The position numbers and the translations under genes were made by a program. A stretch of 64,000 nucleotides of DNA, taken from Porphyra umbilicalis. Its lineage: Eukaryota > Rhodophyta > Bangiophyceae > Bangiales > Bangiaceae. Every line of letters starts with the position of its first letter. Position 1 is the first letter of the stretch. The stretch lies in NCBI GenBank assembly GCA_002049455.2, contig KV918932.1:98173-162172 (forward strand). Direction: 5' to 3'. Below, one piece after another: positions 13,193-25,340 of this stretch. The notes under the pieces were generated by a model. The model was not told where the DNA came from, made no database searches, and saw only the letters and a program-made list of their open reading frames with translations.

Positions 13193-14215
13193 ATGACTAT
13201 CCCCGACGACATTCGGCGGGCGGTCTTCTACCCAGTGCTCGAGCTCCACCAGCCCGTGGCTTTTATGGCCGCTGAGCTTCGCATCTGCCTGAGATCTGCT
13301 GAGCGCTTTTTATTGTACCAGCGCGTGAACGCGGACATCCAGCCCAACATGGAAACGCGCCATCTGCACGAGGATACCGTGCGAAGACACCACGGCATCT
13401 GCGGCGCGGTCTGTGCGGCGGTCGAGGCCTACCCGGAGGCCTTCCTAGACGAGGCGACCGTCTTTGTCAATGAGGTGCAGAACCTCATGGAGGAGCACGT
13501 GCGGGTCTCTCCTGAGTCGGTACGGCGCGCTCTTGCCGCCAACGGCTTCACCTGCAAGGTCATCGAGACCAACTTCCGGCAGCGGAGTGAGGCGGCGCGG
13601 GCGGCGTGAGTAGCCGCCCAGTGGGTCATTCCACTACATTGCCGCGTCAATATTGACGAGGCGCACCGCCGCGGACGGGCAGCAAACCGCACGTGGCCGT
13701 GGTCGCTGCGTGGCGCCCGCGCAGAAAGCTTTGTCGATGCCTCTCAGGGCGTGGCAACAAGCTTTCTCGTGGCGATGGCGCACGGCGGGCTGATCGACTG
13801 AAAGCTGACAAAGCCACCCCCCGGGCAGTCATTTTTTGATTTTATGCTCTTTTTATTTCACTCGGTGCTGCTGGCGATGAGTGCGTACAACCCCGTGCTG
13901 CCATTGGACCAGAGAGAGTTTGATTGCGTGTTGATCCTGGACAATGCGCGCGTGCACGACCACATCGCAGTGGCGGTGGTGGAGGCGGCGGGGGTCATGG
14001 TTCGCTTCCTCGCCTCATGCAGTCCGGAATTCAATTCTGTGGAGGATGTGTTTTCGGTGGGCAGTAGCTGGTAACGGCGTCATGTGTTCACTGAGCAATT
14101 CTCTGCGCGGCCATTCACAACACTGACATCCATGCTTCTGCACATCACACCCGACATGTGCGCCGGCTTCGTGAAGGCCGCCGTCCGTCGCTATCTGGCT
14201 TACGTCCCAGAGTGA
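13193..14215 (+). pseudogene. DDE_3 (Tc1/IS630-like) transposase pseudogene, copy 2
   Basis: ATG at 13193 to a natural-looking TGA at 14213-14215 gives a 341-codon frame, a normal length for this family. It has no frameshift but three premature stops (TGA 13607, TGA 13799, TAA 14072). Catalytic motifs remain: NIDEAH (first Asp), LILDNARVHD (second Asp) and SPEFNSVEDVFS (Glu). It aligns along its full length with the copy at 6.3-7.4 kb. The stop at 13607 replaces a Trp of that copy, consistent with TGG to TGA. The two copies are well diverged, so they are separate old insertions. A GGC-rich segment follows the 3' end, as with copy 1. Confidence 0.82.
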
Positions 14216-14224
14216 AACGGGTCT

Positions 14225-14560
14225 AGCAGCGCACGCCAGAGCCCGACTGAAAGCCTCAAACAGCCCCCACAGCGTCCTCTTCTCCCCCTTCCCCAACGTG
14301 GCGGCGGCCGGCGCCGCCGAAACGCCCGCCTTGGCGCGGCACGCCGGCCGCCCGACTGCCACCACCGCCGCGGCGCCGACCCTGTTGCCGCCTGCCGTCG
14401 CCCGACGCTTACCTTGCGCGGCGTCGCTGACCGCCTCGTCATAGCGGCGGCGGCAGCAGCGGGGGCGGCGGCGCACGACCGGGGTTCCGGTCGACGGCTT
14501 TCTGCCGTGGCGGGGGTGCTGTGGTGGTCGGCGGTGGCCGGCTGCGAAGCGGCACCACAG
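14225..14560. repeat. GGC-rich segment following DDE_3 copy 2
   Basis: A short island of GGC/GCC-rich sequence in otherwise moderate-GC DNA, starting just after the transposase stop. It contains a GTGGCGGGGGTGCTGTGG stretch recalling a landmark of the 4.5-6.3 kb array. I see no clear tandem periodicity in it. Confidence 0.5.
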
Positions 14561-14715
14561 CGCCTGTCGTGCACATGCAACGCGGCACTTTCGGAGTTTG
14601 GATCTGCTCTCTACGGCCAATGCGGACTTTCCCGTGAGAGCTCGTACTTGACAGGTCCGAAAAAATTCCAAACAGCGTGGCCTTTTAGTAGAGACCATGT
14701 TGCTTTTCGGTCACA

Positions 14716-14764
14716 CTCTGCAACCCAGCACTCTGCAACCGCCAATTTTTGGAGGTCAGCAATA
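14716..14764 (-). repeat. Short dispersed repeat family, copy 2
   Basis: Inverted copy of the unit at 12701. Read on the minus strand it carries TTGCTGACCTCCAAAAATTGG and then GCGGTTGCAGAG, with an extra GGGTTGCAGAGTG downstream. Confidence 0.65.
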
Positions 14765-16742
14765 TCCTTATCCTCATACGTCTTAGATAATAACTTGCAT
14801 TTGGTGAAGTGAATAATACACAAGGTGAAGTGTGCGTTGTATGAGTGCTTGTCAAGCCATGCATTAGTGGGCTGAAATTGGTCGTTAAGTTGTTGTAAGT
14901 TAATACGGAGGGAAACGCACCACAACATTACCGCACAGCTCGCTCACACGGCTCTTGCTTGTCAGTCGCACTCTCGGCCACGGCCCCCCTCTTTCTGATT
15001 GAGACCTTCTGTGCCGGTACAGTATGGTGCACAAGCGGCACCAAAGCGAGAGGCTGAGGCGTCTAGGGATCAACTCCACTCTTCCCGCACGCGCTTGACA
15101 GATCTATGATTCCGTCACACTCCTTGCGCGAGAAGCCGCACAGAGTTTCGGACTGCGCCAGCTCATAGTGTGCACGCACGGCTGACGACGACGATTGTGT
15201 AGCACTCATAAGGCGGGCTGAATGGCGCATCCGAGGCGTGCAAATGCCCGTTTTCGGGTTGTGCAACATCCTGCGTGCCAAGCCTTGAATGAACACCACC
15301 GGGGGGTGATCAGTATATACATCACCATGCGAGCCGAAGCAAAAGTAGACGGCCCTGAACTGCACTTGATCCGGGCGCTGTGTATAGCTCTTGGAGATTG
15401 CGTTGAACTTTTTTGATCCACTTCGACGTTAAGTTCAGATCGCAGACCGGGGCGTGCTTTCCAGGCTCCTGTGTCAAATGTCGTGATCCGGGGCGCATCG
15501 TCCTCCGTGCTCTCAAAATCAGGGTGTGACGCACATCTCTGCTCACGCCTCAACGCGCCATTATGTGGCCGACCCACGCAGAAGATGACCAAGCCATGGC
15601 CAGCTCTGTCACTTGTGGGTACGAGTTGGTAAGTCCGACGATCCTTATTTGATTTTATCACAGATGCTGCGGTGGGGGTGCAAATGCCCGACATGGTCTA
15701 AAACAAATTGCTGAACCACAGTGCGTTCTCGTCATAAAAGACAGCTGATTCAGCTCAATATGAATAAAACGTGGCCCACACGGACTGGAATGGAAGACTC
15801 GCGACCCATTTCTTTTGTAAACAATTCTCATATAACGAGAACGCACTGTACTGTCAACCTGATTTCTAGCATTTTCTTTTTGTTTTAACGGCGTCAGTCC
15901 TGCTTCCTCCTGAATGGCATTATATGAGATTTGGATGCCTAACAAGCTTGTGTTAACAGCCCGAATTGAGGCGCTGCGACTAAATTGAGCTAAATGGTAG
16001 AATATACAATAAAGTTGAGTGTGCTTCATACTGATGGTGTTCTGCTGAGGGCTGGCGTGGGCACGTTCGGTCTGCAACATGCTTGGAGGACGACACTCTG
16101 CACGAGATGACGACCGTCAGGCAGCGTTCAGTTCTTGCTTATGAAAGTGCGAGCCACTCGATTTTGGTTTGCGGGCCCCAAACCAATTCTGCTCCACAAA
16201 GTGGCCTTTGTTCCTCCTTAAGGGTCCCGATCCCAAGTCTGTGCTCACTCCTGAAGGGCAAGCTCTGAGTCGCATCGCAAAGGTGCAGGCCGAGCGCCTC
16301 AATTAGTGATCAGGTCTTTCACCACGGGCGAGATGGGGAGCTGCAGGAAGGCTCGTTTTTCATCCACGCGCAGGTTTGCAGTAAGAGGCAGAGTCCGAAC
16401 GCGCACGTGCACGACTTCCTGAGGCTTCATGGCCATTCCAGTTGGATATCAAAGTGCGTTCATTGGCTGTCTGTCCGCGTCCATTCTGCCGCCAATGGTA
16501 TCCATCATGGGATTGACACGAACAGCTCCTTCTCATTGACATCTGATGTTGTTTCCATGGGTAGGGCTCGGGATGGAATCACCAGGGAGCCTTCTGTCGC
16601 AACCATCTTTCTACATGTGGCTGCTGTCGAGCCTTTGTAGAGGCGTCATTCGCCAAAACCCCGCTGACATAACGGGCTTTTTCGGAAATGACATGGCGCT
16701 GGCTGGCTCTGCCACTTTGATGAGCCTCGACCTCACCGCCTC
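14765..16742. other. No recognisable gene
   Basis: Only short frames without domains on either strand. Frames of 140-162 codons on the minus strand at 15.2-16.1 kb have no motif I can name and no supporting splice signals. Confidence 0.45.
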
Positions 16743-17498
16743 CTTTGTCTTTCTTCCAAGGAGCTGTCCTTGTGGGCTCGGGCAGGCCTGGCCGCGTGCC
16801 AGGGCCACCGTGCCGCGCTCTGGCTTTTTGCGCTGACCGCGCCGGGTGTGGCAGGTGTCGCCATTCCAGGCGCCGCCATGCGGGCGGCAGTGCGCCTGTG
16901 GCTTGGCGTGGCGCCGCGGTTCACGCAACCGGCGCCGCGCTGCCGCTGCGGCGCCGACATTGACTCGGACGGCCGCCACTTCCTCTCCGCCTGCCCGCAG
17001 CAGAAGCTGCGGCGCGCCCGCCTCCATCACCAGATCCTTGAGATTGTGGCGGCGGCGCTGCGCCGCACCCCGGGCTGGCAGGACGTGGTGGTGGAGGCAG
17101 GCCTTGAAGACGCCCACGGCGTGCTCCGCCCAGATCTTTGGGCGAAGCACGGCTCGTCGGGCGTCGTCACCTTGGCCGACATCTCCGTCGCGTAGCCGTT
17201 CGCCGCCCGGCTAGTGGCGCCGGTGGCGGACGCGCCGCTGCGTGTGGTCGCGGACGCGGCGCGGGAGGCGGCCGAATCGGCCACGCACTCCTCGTCTCTG
17301 CCCGCGACCGCCACCCCACACGAGTTCCCACCACTCGTGTGGGAGGCTTACGGTCGCGTGGCACCTGCCACCGACCGTTGCCTCAGAATGTCCGAGGACG
17401 GGTCGAGTGTCTCTTTGGCTGTTGATCGCTGTCAGACACCCTCAGTAGCCAGCTTGGCTATCGCCGTAGGAGCCAAGACGGCCACATCAGTATGGTGA
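16743..17498 (+). pseudogene. Non-LTR retrotransposon C-terminal tail (CCHC-like finger plus restriction-like endonuclease), broken
   Basis: One frame with a single TAG at 17193-17195. It begins with an Ala/Leu-rich helical segment of the kind that follows the reverse transcriptase in site-specific LINE-like elements. A Cys-rich knuckle (RCRCGADIDSDGRHFLSACP, about 16942-17001) follows, then an endonuclease-like block with LRPDLW and VTLADISV, the spaced acidic residues of PD-(D/E)XK enzymes. The part after the TAG continues with an Ala-rich helix and a PPLVWEAYGRVA motif that closes such proteins. The reverse transcriptase itself is not seen upstream, so this is a 5'-truncated, inactive insertion, which is usual for non-LTR elements. 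Confidence 0.65.
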
Positions 17499-17514
17499 GG
17501 GCCAAGTAGAGCCT

Positions 17515-18366
17515 TCATAGTGCTCGCGCGGGCGCCTGTCGGCTAGGCAGGTCCGGACACGACCTCAGGCTCAAGAGAAAAGTGTGGGGAAGAAGATGCG
17601 GCACTTTCGCGTGCTTCTTAGACAGGGCCGTCGCGTGCTGACGAGCGCGGCCGAGTAGGGCGGCCTTGTGCCGAAGGAAGTCTTCGCGATTCATCGGAGG
17701 GCACCGAGGATCACACGGGTCACCGAACGTTGAAGATGGCATGGCACCTAAGAAGCTGTCCGACACTGGGCGCATCTGTCACCTGCTCTAGTCGAAAGCG
17801 GTCGCCCGCAAGCCCGCCTCGACAGATCCGTTATCAGCATGCCTCGTCAAAGTCATGAAGTGTTTGCGGTTGGTGAAGTGAAGATTTGCTGCCGTTGACC
17901 CAGCCTGGGCGAGGAGGACCGCCCCGTCCGTCGTGGAGAGTTGAGCCCGATACTCGTTGACGGCCAGCCGAGACACCGACTCGGGTTTTTTCTTGGCCTT
18001 AACCTCCACCGCGGACGCTCCACGTGCGATATTAATGATCTCTTGGAGGGCTTGGTCCTTCAGAAGTGGACATGCAAAATCCGCCTTTGTCACGACCGTC
18101 GACTTGCGGCGCCGCTCGATGATGCCGTTGTTGATACCTCACCGCTCTGATTGAATCTTCTGGGTCACTACTTTGGAGCCGCGAAGATGACAGACCGAAC
18201 ACGTCGGGGCGTGAACGCAGTCATCGTGGAGGCACCGACCAGCCTGGTACAACTTGTTGGACAAAGGAAGACTTCGGCGGCAGAGGAAGTCTTCAAGAAT
18301 GCAGCGTCGAGCGTTGTAGCCTCTCTTTCCGGGCCCCGCCAGAACTCCACAGGTACCGCAGCGCAT
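17515..18366 (-). pseudogene. Unidentified Cys-rich element protein, decayed
   Basis: One minus-strand frame continues from an ATG at 18366 to 17515 with stops only at about 18139, 17788 and 17779. The N-terminal part is Cys/His-rich (MRCGTCG, then CILEDFLCRR, then a CVHAPTCSVCHLRGSK stretch), which looks like a zinc-binding region. The middle is Lys/Ala-rich. The last part has a Pro/Cys segment (GDPCDPRCPP) and a basic helix. I do not recognise the family. The single-frame decay pattern matches the transposase pseudogenes around it, so an element protein is more likely than a host gene. Confidence 0.35.
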
Positions 18367-18714
18367 GACGTAGGCCGGCCAGTGGTATTGACCGAGACGA
18401 CAGGTGGATGCCTTTTCAGGAAGCAGGGGATGGCATCAAAGGTTTGAGTGTCGGGATGCGGAAACGACGGTGCGGTTGTACTGGAGCTTTTTTGGATGTG
18501 CCGAAAAACGAATATGGAGAGCTCGTAATGACGTCTTTTTACATTGATGCGTCCTCTCTTGTAGACCGCATTGCCCGCCCACGGACATGAGCGCTGAGAG
18601 CTCGCAGTGCAACAGGCCACTCGTGCCCGCTGGCGGTCGTGTGCACGTCCTCGCTGGCTGGCCTGTCGAAATTATGAAGTTCTGGGCGGTGTCCCAATAC
18701 TGCTGTCCTCTATA

Positions 18715-18763
18715 GCTGCTGTCCCAGTTTTGTCCTCTCCGGACAAGAACAATAGTGCTCATG
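18715..18763 (+). repeat. Left arm of a 49-bp inverted repeat
   Basis: Pairs with 20110-20158 on the other strand with 4 mismatches in 49. The core is TTTTGTCCTCTCCGGACAAG, itself nearly palindromic. The arms enclose about 1.35 kb. Confidence 0.75.
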
Positions 18764-20109
18764 TACAACTCTGAGGACTCCGAAGTACGGAATCACTGTC
18801 GATAAGGACGATTTCAAAGAACATCTGAGGCCAGACTGTTCGAAAGCTGTGTCGGCGTGGGACAATTGTATGATGGCCGATGCCTTCATGCCACTGCAAC
18901 GAGCGATTGGGTTGGAATTCCGCTCCGAAAGTCTGAATCAGAACGCTCTGAGCTGAACATTTGCGCGCGTCTCTCGTCCGGACCTTCGCATCTCAGCTGA
19001 TTGTCCGCAGATCGGTCGTTCGGGCACTCCTGCTGGGACAGTTCGCACCTCTGGGCGCCGGAACCGGTTGTGGATCGCCGTGGATCGCCCGCGATCCCCG
19101 AAGAAGTTCAGGAAACAGCCGGGCCCGACTGGCCTCCTTCGGTGTTGTGCAATTATCCGGCGAACAGAACAGAGAATCTTTACAATTTTCTGATTAGCTG
19201 CAACGCAAGAGCCTTGCACGAAAGGTTCGACCGCTGATTGGCCATGCGGTCCAATCCACGCGCCTTCGTCTTCGTCGCCAACTACGACCTGATGCACGTT
19301 GCTAGGTGCGACGCAGGGGTCATCGTGTTCGTGGTGCGGAAGCAGAGGGGGAAATGCAGCCTTGTCAAGGAAACTCCGACCGAAGTGCGGGGAAGAAGAC
19401 AATGCCTCTGCTCGTACTCTTTATTTACAAAGCATCCCAGCACACGCCATAAGAGTGCTCTGGCCCCTCGTCTCCGGCCGCCGCCTCCCCCCGACAACGC
19501 CTTCTCCGTGCTGTCAGGGAAAAGCAAAAGAACGCGTGAAGGATGCCGCTGGGCTACGCCCTAGGTTCCACTCTGTATGGGTGACCAGTAGGTGAGAGGC
19601 GAGCAGGGAGGATCGGGCGGGGACGAATAGACATGTAGGAGGGCGCGATCCAGGCCCGCCACAGGACCGAAGCACACGACGAAGCACAGAGGAGGTCATC
19701 AGGAAACTGCTTTATTGAAGGCAGAGCGACGCTGGCATGCAAATACAAAATCACCGCGGGAGGCATCCAGCCCCCACACCCCTGATCATCACCAAATGCC
19801 CCCTCACACCACTCCAGCGTGACCTTCCCCCGACCCCTCCGCCACCCCTCTCAGAAGCGGCTCACACATACACGCTTACGTACCCGCGAGATTGCCAGCA
19901 CAGCACGGAGCACCGGCGTGAAACGAGACGAGGGTGGCGGGCACCACGACGACGGGCCGACCGTGCCGACGACGGTCGCGGCCGACGGCCGGGGTGGTAC
20001 GAACCGTTTTGATGCGCTCAGGAAATTTCAATTAACGGTCGGCTTCAGCAGGAAAACTAGGCCAAGAACTCCTTGTCCGGTACGCAGTTAACAACATCCT
20101 CCAGGTTTT
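18764..20109. other. Interior between inverted repeats, no gene recognised
   Basis: Contains a plus-strand frame at about 19001-19564 broken by one stop and a minus-strand frame at 18938-19402. Neither has a recognisable domain. Together with the flanking 49-bp arms this may be a decayed element. Confidence 0.35.
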
Positions 20110-20158
20110 CAAGAGCACTGTTGTTCTTGTCCGGAGAGGACAAAAGTGGGACATCAGC
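20110..20158 (-). repeat. Right arm of a 49-bp inverted repeat
   Basis: Reverse-complement partner of 18715-18763, about 92% identical. No target-site duplication is evident outside the two arms. Confidence 0.75.
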
Positions 20159-21408
20159 AATACTTACAGCACGCGTGAGGGTGTCCCACGACGTGGTCTA
20201 CGAACAGAACGTGGCTTATCCGTGAGGAAAAGGGACTTGGTCGCAAACGTGAATACTGGAACGGCCCTCAGCATACTCCTGATACGAGAAAACGTGTCTG
20301 AATTTTCTGGGTTCCTGAGACGCTGCCACGAACTCACACTTTCGCTGCGGCACGGGCCGCATACAAAGCACTCAAGAGTCAAGCAGCCAATCCACCACGA
20401 CTGGAACTTTCGGATGATTATGGGGCTACTGTGTTTGTGGACAGTAACACGCAAAGCATGCGACTTGTTTTGGCGTAATCAGAGCGCAGCGCCATCCATA
20501 TAGCTCCACGATGCCATTCCAGGGTAAAACGTGTGGAAAATTCACTTTTACAGATGTGCACGCTAAGTGAGAGGGGTCTTGTCTGCCTCAGTGCTTGACA
20601 TGCTCGCTGCACACACGACCCTGGGCACACTCGCGAGGCATGTCGGGTCGTGCGCCCCACCAATATAGCATGACTCAATCAGTGCTGCTTGCCCATGACC
20701 CAGTAGGGCGATGCGTGTCCCTGAACCGTGTGACCTACGGGGTTGTCCGCTTCGCGGGTGAGAAGAGCCACAGAGCGCTTTATAGCGCTCAACACGATGC
20801 AACCGCCCAGCCATAGCAGTAATCGCGGGGTACGCGCTCGGCCTGCCTGTGCGTGTGCCTTCACAATATGGTGGAGCCGCGCTCGGGTTTTCGCAGCGAT
20901 TGTTGTCGGACAATGTCGTGTCCCACACTAGTCCCTGCCCTTGAGGCGTGCCCAATGAAAGAATCGGGTACCGGGTACAAGGGGTTCTACAGCGTGGCGC
21001 GCATCTGAATGGACACGGCGACAGGACGTCCGCGCATTGCCACGGTGGCTGGCCTGGGTGGATCGTGGTTGGAATAAAACAACTTTGCGGTCTGGAAGTA
21101 TCGGGGCCGACATGACCGCGGCGCCATCGCGCATGGCCATCGGCTGGTGTCTTACTAGGCACCTGCGTAGAGGACGGCAGCGCGATGCATCGACGTCAGA
21201 TGGTGTCTTCCGGGGACACCAGGTGTCTACAAATGCTCATCGGAGGGGTGGAAAAACAGCGGTTCGGCTCTGCAGAGGAGTAGCGCCATCCATACATCCC
21301 CTCTTGGTCACGCCATAACCCTTGGGTCGGTCAGGATTCCTGCGTCTTGCTCGCACATTAGTCCACGCTCCCTAGCGGTGTCTGTCCTATGAGACGGCGT
21401 CCTTCGGT
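20159..21408. other. No recognisable gene
   Basis: A minus-strand frame of 199 codons (20563-21162) is open, but its composition is random-looking and it has no motif. Nothing else is supported. Confidence 0.4.
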
Positions 21409-22150
21409 GTGTGTCGACCTCATGCCAATAGGCCGTCCAAGAAGTTCAGCGAGGACGACGGCTACCTGGCCCTGGGGCTTCTTCAGGAGGGCTACTCCAG
21501 CCAATATGTGGCGCATGACATCGAGTGCGTACTCACCTCTTTGCGCCGGTGCCAACAGCATTGTGCTAATGCTGGAAGCAATTGCGCCAACTCTACGTAC
21601 AGAAATACTCATCAAGACCGAGCCGTTTTCAACGGTGACCTGGCGCACGCCATCCTGTCGCTCGTCCAGAGCGAACCAGCCGCTTTCCTGAAGAAATACA
21701 CGCATCTTCTGAACGCGCTCGAAACAAATGATTCAGAGCTCGCGGGTCTATCGGCCAGCCCAAGCACCGTGCACCACATTCTGCGGTTCCAAGGCGACAC
21801 GAGAAAAACGATGTAGCACCTGTCCTCTGAGCGCGCAGTTGTGGCTCGACTTTCGTTCATGCAGGTCATGCAAGAAATACCCATGCGCTGCATCATGTGA
21901 ACTTCTTGATGGCGATCCTAGGACGATCACGCGAACTTCCACGTTGATGGCGACTTCAATGAAGCTGACGCAGACGAGCTTCTTCAGAACAATGGCATCC
22001 ACTTTCAGCGGCTTCCTTTCTACAGCCCTGACTTCCTACCGAAAGAAGGCGTGTTTCTTGAGCTCAAGGGTTTCATGCGAAACTTATTTTAGAACGACTG
22101 GGGCTCCTTCAACAATCCTCTCCGCCTGATAGCAGCTGCGATGTTAATGC
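21409..22150 (+). pseudogene. DDE_3-type transposase fragment, heavily broken
   Basis: One frame is open to 21816 and then continues through several stops (21814, about 21898, 21907, 21916 and about 22090). The first part looks like the helical N-terminal region of Tc1/IS630-like transposases (LGLLQEGYSSQYVAHDI). The later part retains the closing block FQRLPFYSPDFLPKEGVFLE with the expected YSPDF and Glu. The segment carrying the first two Asp residues appears missing or scrambled. It is a different subfamily from the copies at 6.3 and 13.2 kb and is clearly dead. Confidence 0.6.
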
Positions 22151-23543
22151 TGACGGACGACGCTGCTGTGGTACGGTGGTGGCGCCCGCGGTGACTGTAG
22201 CGATGAGCCACTTCGTCTTCTTGTTCACAGGCGGAGGCTTTTGCTGTGACTCGGATGGAGTTGAAGGGTTGTGGCGGGTATGGGCCTGGCCCCGATCAGG
22301 TACAGAAGGATGGTGACCAAGTGCCAGGCAGTGTTGGACGAGATGGACATAGCGATAACTGTCGTGTTGGAAAAGAGGGTCGCTGTAAGAGTGAGTGTGC
22401 GAGGACGAGGCGTCGGCCGGTGGCTGTCGGAGTGATGGTTGTTGCGTAATAGTGTGAGGTGCACGAGGCAGGTGGTGGGGGGCCGCGACGAGATTGGTCG
22501 TCGGGCGGGAGCAGGACCCCGGGAGAGGGCGTAGCAATGTTCTTTGGATCTTTGAACGAAGCTTGTGATGTACATATCGGCACTCTCAGGGAGTTGACAG
22601 AGTGGTCTCTGGAGACTCTTCATAACACTTAAACAGTACCTTGTTCGACCTCTCTCGCTTTGATCTTAGAGAACACTTTGGCTGATACTGTTCTGTCTCC
22701 CACATTGTGGCCAAGGAGCTCTTTCGGACCTCAGCGATCGGCCCGATACAGACCAAATCTCAGGCCCTATTGCTGACCTCCAAAGAATGGCGGTTGCAGA
22801 GTGGTTGCAGTCATTTAACAGCGTACGTGGACAGATGCAAAGCCTAGGAATAATTTCAGTTCCTTTCACAATTCCCCCATGCTGCTCTGCGCACTAGAAT
22901 AGCACATCAGGATCTCAAGAAACTTGAAGAAGTTAGTTGATCTCATGAGAAGTCACAGGTCTCGCCCAGAACCCTGTCCATGCCCTCTTCAGGCCCAAGC
23001 AAGCGGCCCAAAAATCTCAGGAAATCTCATTGTGTGTCGCAATGCCTCTGCTTGACTTCGTCAAGACATGATGATTGGCGTTTGCGTATCTAGCTAAGAA
23101 GGGCTCCATCTCCGAGTTGAAGCGGTCCGGCTCGCTCGTGCCTCTGGCACTCTGTTTTTTTCCCGCCCCTGCACGATTGTCCTATTCGGCCGCCCCACGT
23201 TTCGTCTCTTCGCAAGCACACGCGCTTGCCGGGCTTTTCTTCATTGGTTCTCAGCAAGCTGAACAACGTGCCCGTGCGCCAGCCGTAGCCTCTTTTCGTG
23301 ACGCGAGCTCGCCGTCGTGCCCGCAATTTCAACGGCATCAGAGAGGTCTCCGACAGCGACGGGTGCCCAGGTGACTTCACCCTCTGCTGACAGCCGCCGC
23401 GACGTTCCGGAGAACGATGACGCCAACATCAATTCGCGACCGTCTGGTCTCAAGCGCCTGCTGAGTGTGCGACGCCCAGTGGCACTGTACTAAGATTTGA
23501 GATCCTCGTCCGCAATGTAGTCAGGATTACATGAACGTTTGAG
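22151..23543. other. No recognisable gene
   Basis: Contains copy 3 of the short dispersed repeat (22767-22810) but no coding sequence I can support. Confidence 0.5.
22767..22810 (+). repeat. Short dispersed repeat family, copy 3
   Basis: Same orientation as the 12701 copy: TTGCTGACCTCCAAAG, then ATGGCGGTTGCAGAGTGG and TTGCAG. Confidence 0.65.
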
Positions 23544-25000
23544 ATGGCAGCCGCGAAGACATCTTTGATGTTCCGTGGCACGAAGTGGGCCCTTCAGCCC
23601 AAGAAAGTGGCCAAGCCTGATGCAAGATCGGCCTTGTGGGGGCTGCTAGACGTCTACCAGCGCAGGAAGCGTCAGGAGTCGGTCGCGGATCTCTTCGTGC
23701 GCTGGCGCGTGTGCTCAATCGACGGGGTCAAAGCGCATCATTTCCTCAAGGCCAAAGGACCGAGCAACGGCAGCAAGCACGTTGAGGCGCCGGGAAAGAG
23801 CCGGGCCGGTCCAACTTTTCTTGCCGACAACCATCAACAATCGCTCTACTTGCTGAAAATTTCTGAAAGTGCGAGCCGCACGCGCTTTGTGGCTGCTGAC
23901 GGGTCCATTTGCCGGTTGCTGCTCCCGCGGGCCCGCCGCGAGCACCTCCTGCTGTTTGTCCATATGTAAATCATGACGAAGGCACCGCACGCTTTTGCAA
24001 ACAACGCGTACGTGCGCTCGTTTCTGAAAGGGCTCAAGGCCCAGTACGCCCCTTCCGCTCTTGGGACGGTCGCTCATCCCATGAGAGAGCTGGCTTAGTT
24101 TGTGCGGGACGCTTTGCGAACCGCCATCGCAACGGCTAAGGACGCGTACGCCGGTGCTGCAATTACTCACGTCGCCACAGACCTGTGGACCGAGACCCAT
24201 TCGCATCTGGCTTACGGATTGGTTGTGGTGCGGTTTGTGGACTTGTCGTCAAGGGAAGTGAGGGAGCTGCCGCTCGGCGTGTGGCGATGCTCGGGGCCTC
24301 ACAAATACACTAACATTCGCTCGTGGGTGGCGAACAGAGTTTCATTCTTCGTTTTGGAGATGTCCGTTGTCGTTTCCGCGACAACTGACTCTGGCGCTAA
24401 CGTACGCAAGGCCATGATTGGCTTCACACGTGCGCGAGTGCCATGTGCCTCCCACTACGTTCACACCATCGTGCAACACGCTCTGGGTGGCTGGGGGGAG
24501 ACTCCAACGCAGCGGTCTGCCCGCCTCTCCCAATCAGGAAGAAGTCAAGCTCGACAACGCAAGGCGTGCCGCAATACTCTTTGTAGACAGTTGCTCGCAC
24601 GCTGCCGCGCCACGGTATGCTTCTTCGAGCACTCCTCTGTTGAGGCACTGTCCCTCTTGCGGATTGTGATTTCCGAAGACCCTGCATGCCGCAACTTACT
24701 TCCTGTTTTACGACCGCGCTAGGGCTGCACCTTCTTGTCGTTGTGCCGGCTTTTTGCCATGTGCCCGCGCCTTTTCGCGTGCAATCGCTCTCGGTCGCTG
24801 ATGGTCGATCAGCTCAACCGCCAAATCGTCGGCGGTTCTTCCATCGCGCTTCTTTGGTTACTTTCAAGCGATTTGAGGGCGACACAGTGTGGTGCCCCAT
24901 CGAAACCGCAGCCTACGACTTGGAATGGCCGGTCGGGGATCTGGCGACACAATTATTCGGTTCGGATGGCATGTCCAAAGGCTAAGACAACGAGAATCAA
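23544..25000 (+). pseudogene. hAT-family transposase, N-terminal part, broken
   Basis: From the ATG at 23544 one frame runs to 24722 with stops only at 23967 (TAA) and 24096 (TAG). The first 80 residues could be a degenerate BED-type DNA-binding region. After the second stop the hAT catalytic core is plain: ITHVATDLWTETHSHLAYGL carries the first Asp, and SATTDSGANVRKAM then RVPCASHYVHTIVQHALG form the second-Asp and C-x2-H block. The rest of the RNase H-like fold and the C-terminal dimer domain lie at 27.1-28.3 kb, on the other side of a GGC-rich block. The gene has therefore been split by an insertion as well as mutated. Confidence 0.78.
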
Positions 25001-25329
25001 GCTGACACGGCCAAGTCCCAGGCTTGTGTATCACTGAAATGATGCAATTTCACGAACTCAGGAGGGACCTCGCCCCTGGTGCACTCAGGCGAGATCACTG
25101 TCAGCACGGAATGGTGAGGACAGCAGCAGACCGGCCCCCGCCGTCTATCATAGCAATCGTGCCGGTGAATTCTGCCTCTGATTGGCTGGTGCCGCACTGC
25201 GATGACAGTATCAGAAGGACTCTGACACTGACCGTGTTTTTGCTCTGCGGCGAGGTGCGCTGAGACGATTTTCATTGGATAAGAGCCATGTCCTCATTGT
25301 TCTGCTCGTTTATCCTTGTTTTTCCAGCA

Positions 25330-25340
25330 ATATGATTGGT
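25330..25340 (+). repeat. 11-bp direct repeat at left edge of the GGC-rich block
   Basis: ATATGATTGGT, repeated exactly at 27009-27019. The two copies bracket the GGC-rich block like a target-site duplication. Confidence 0.6.
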
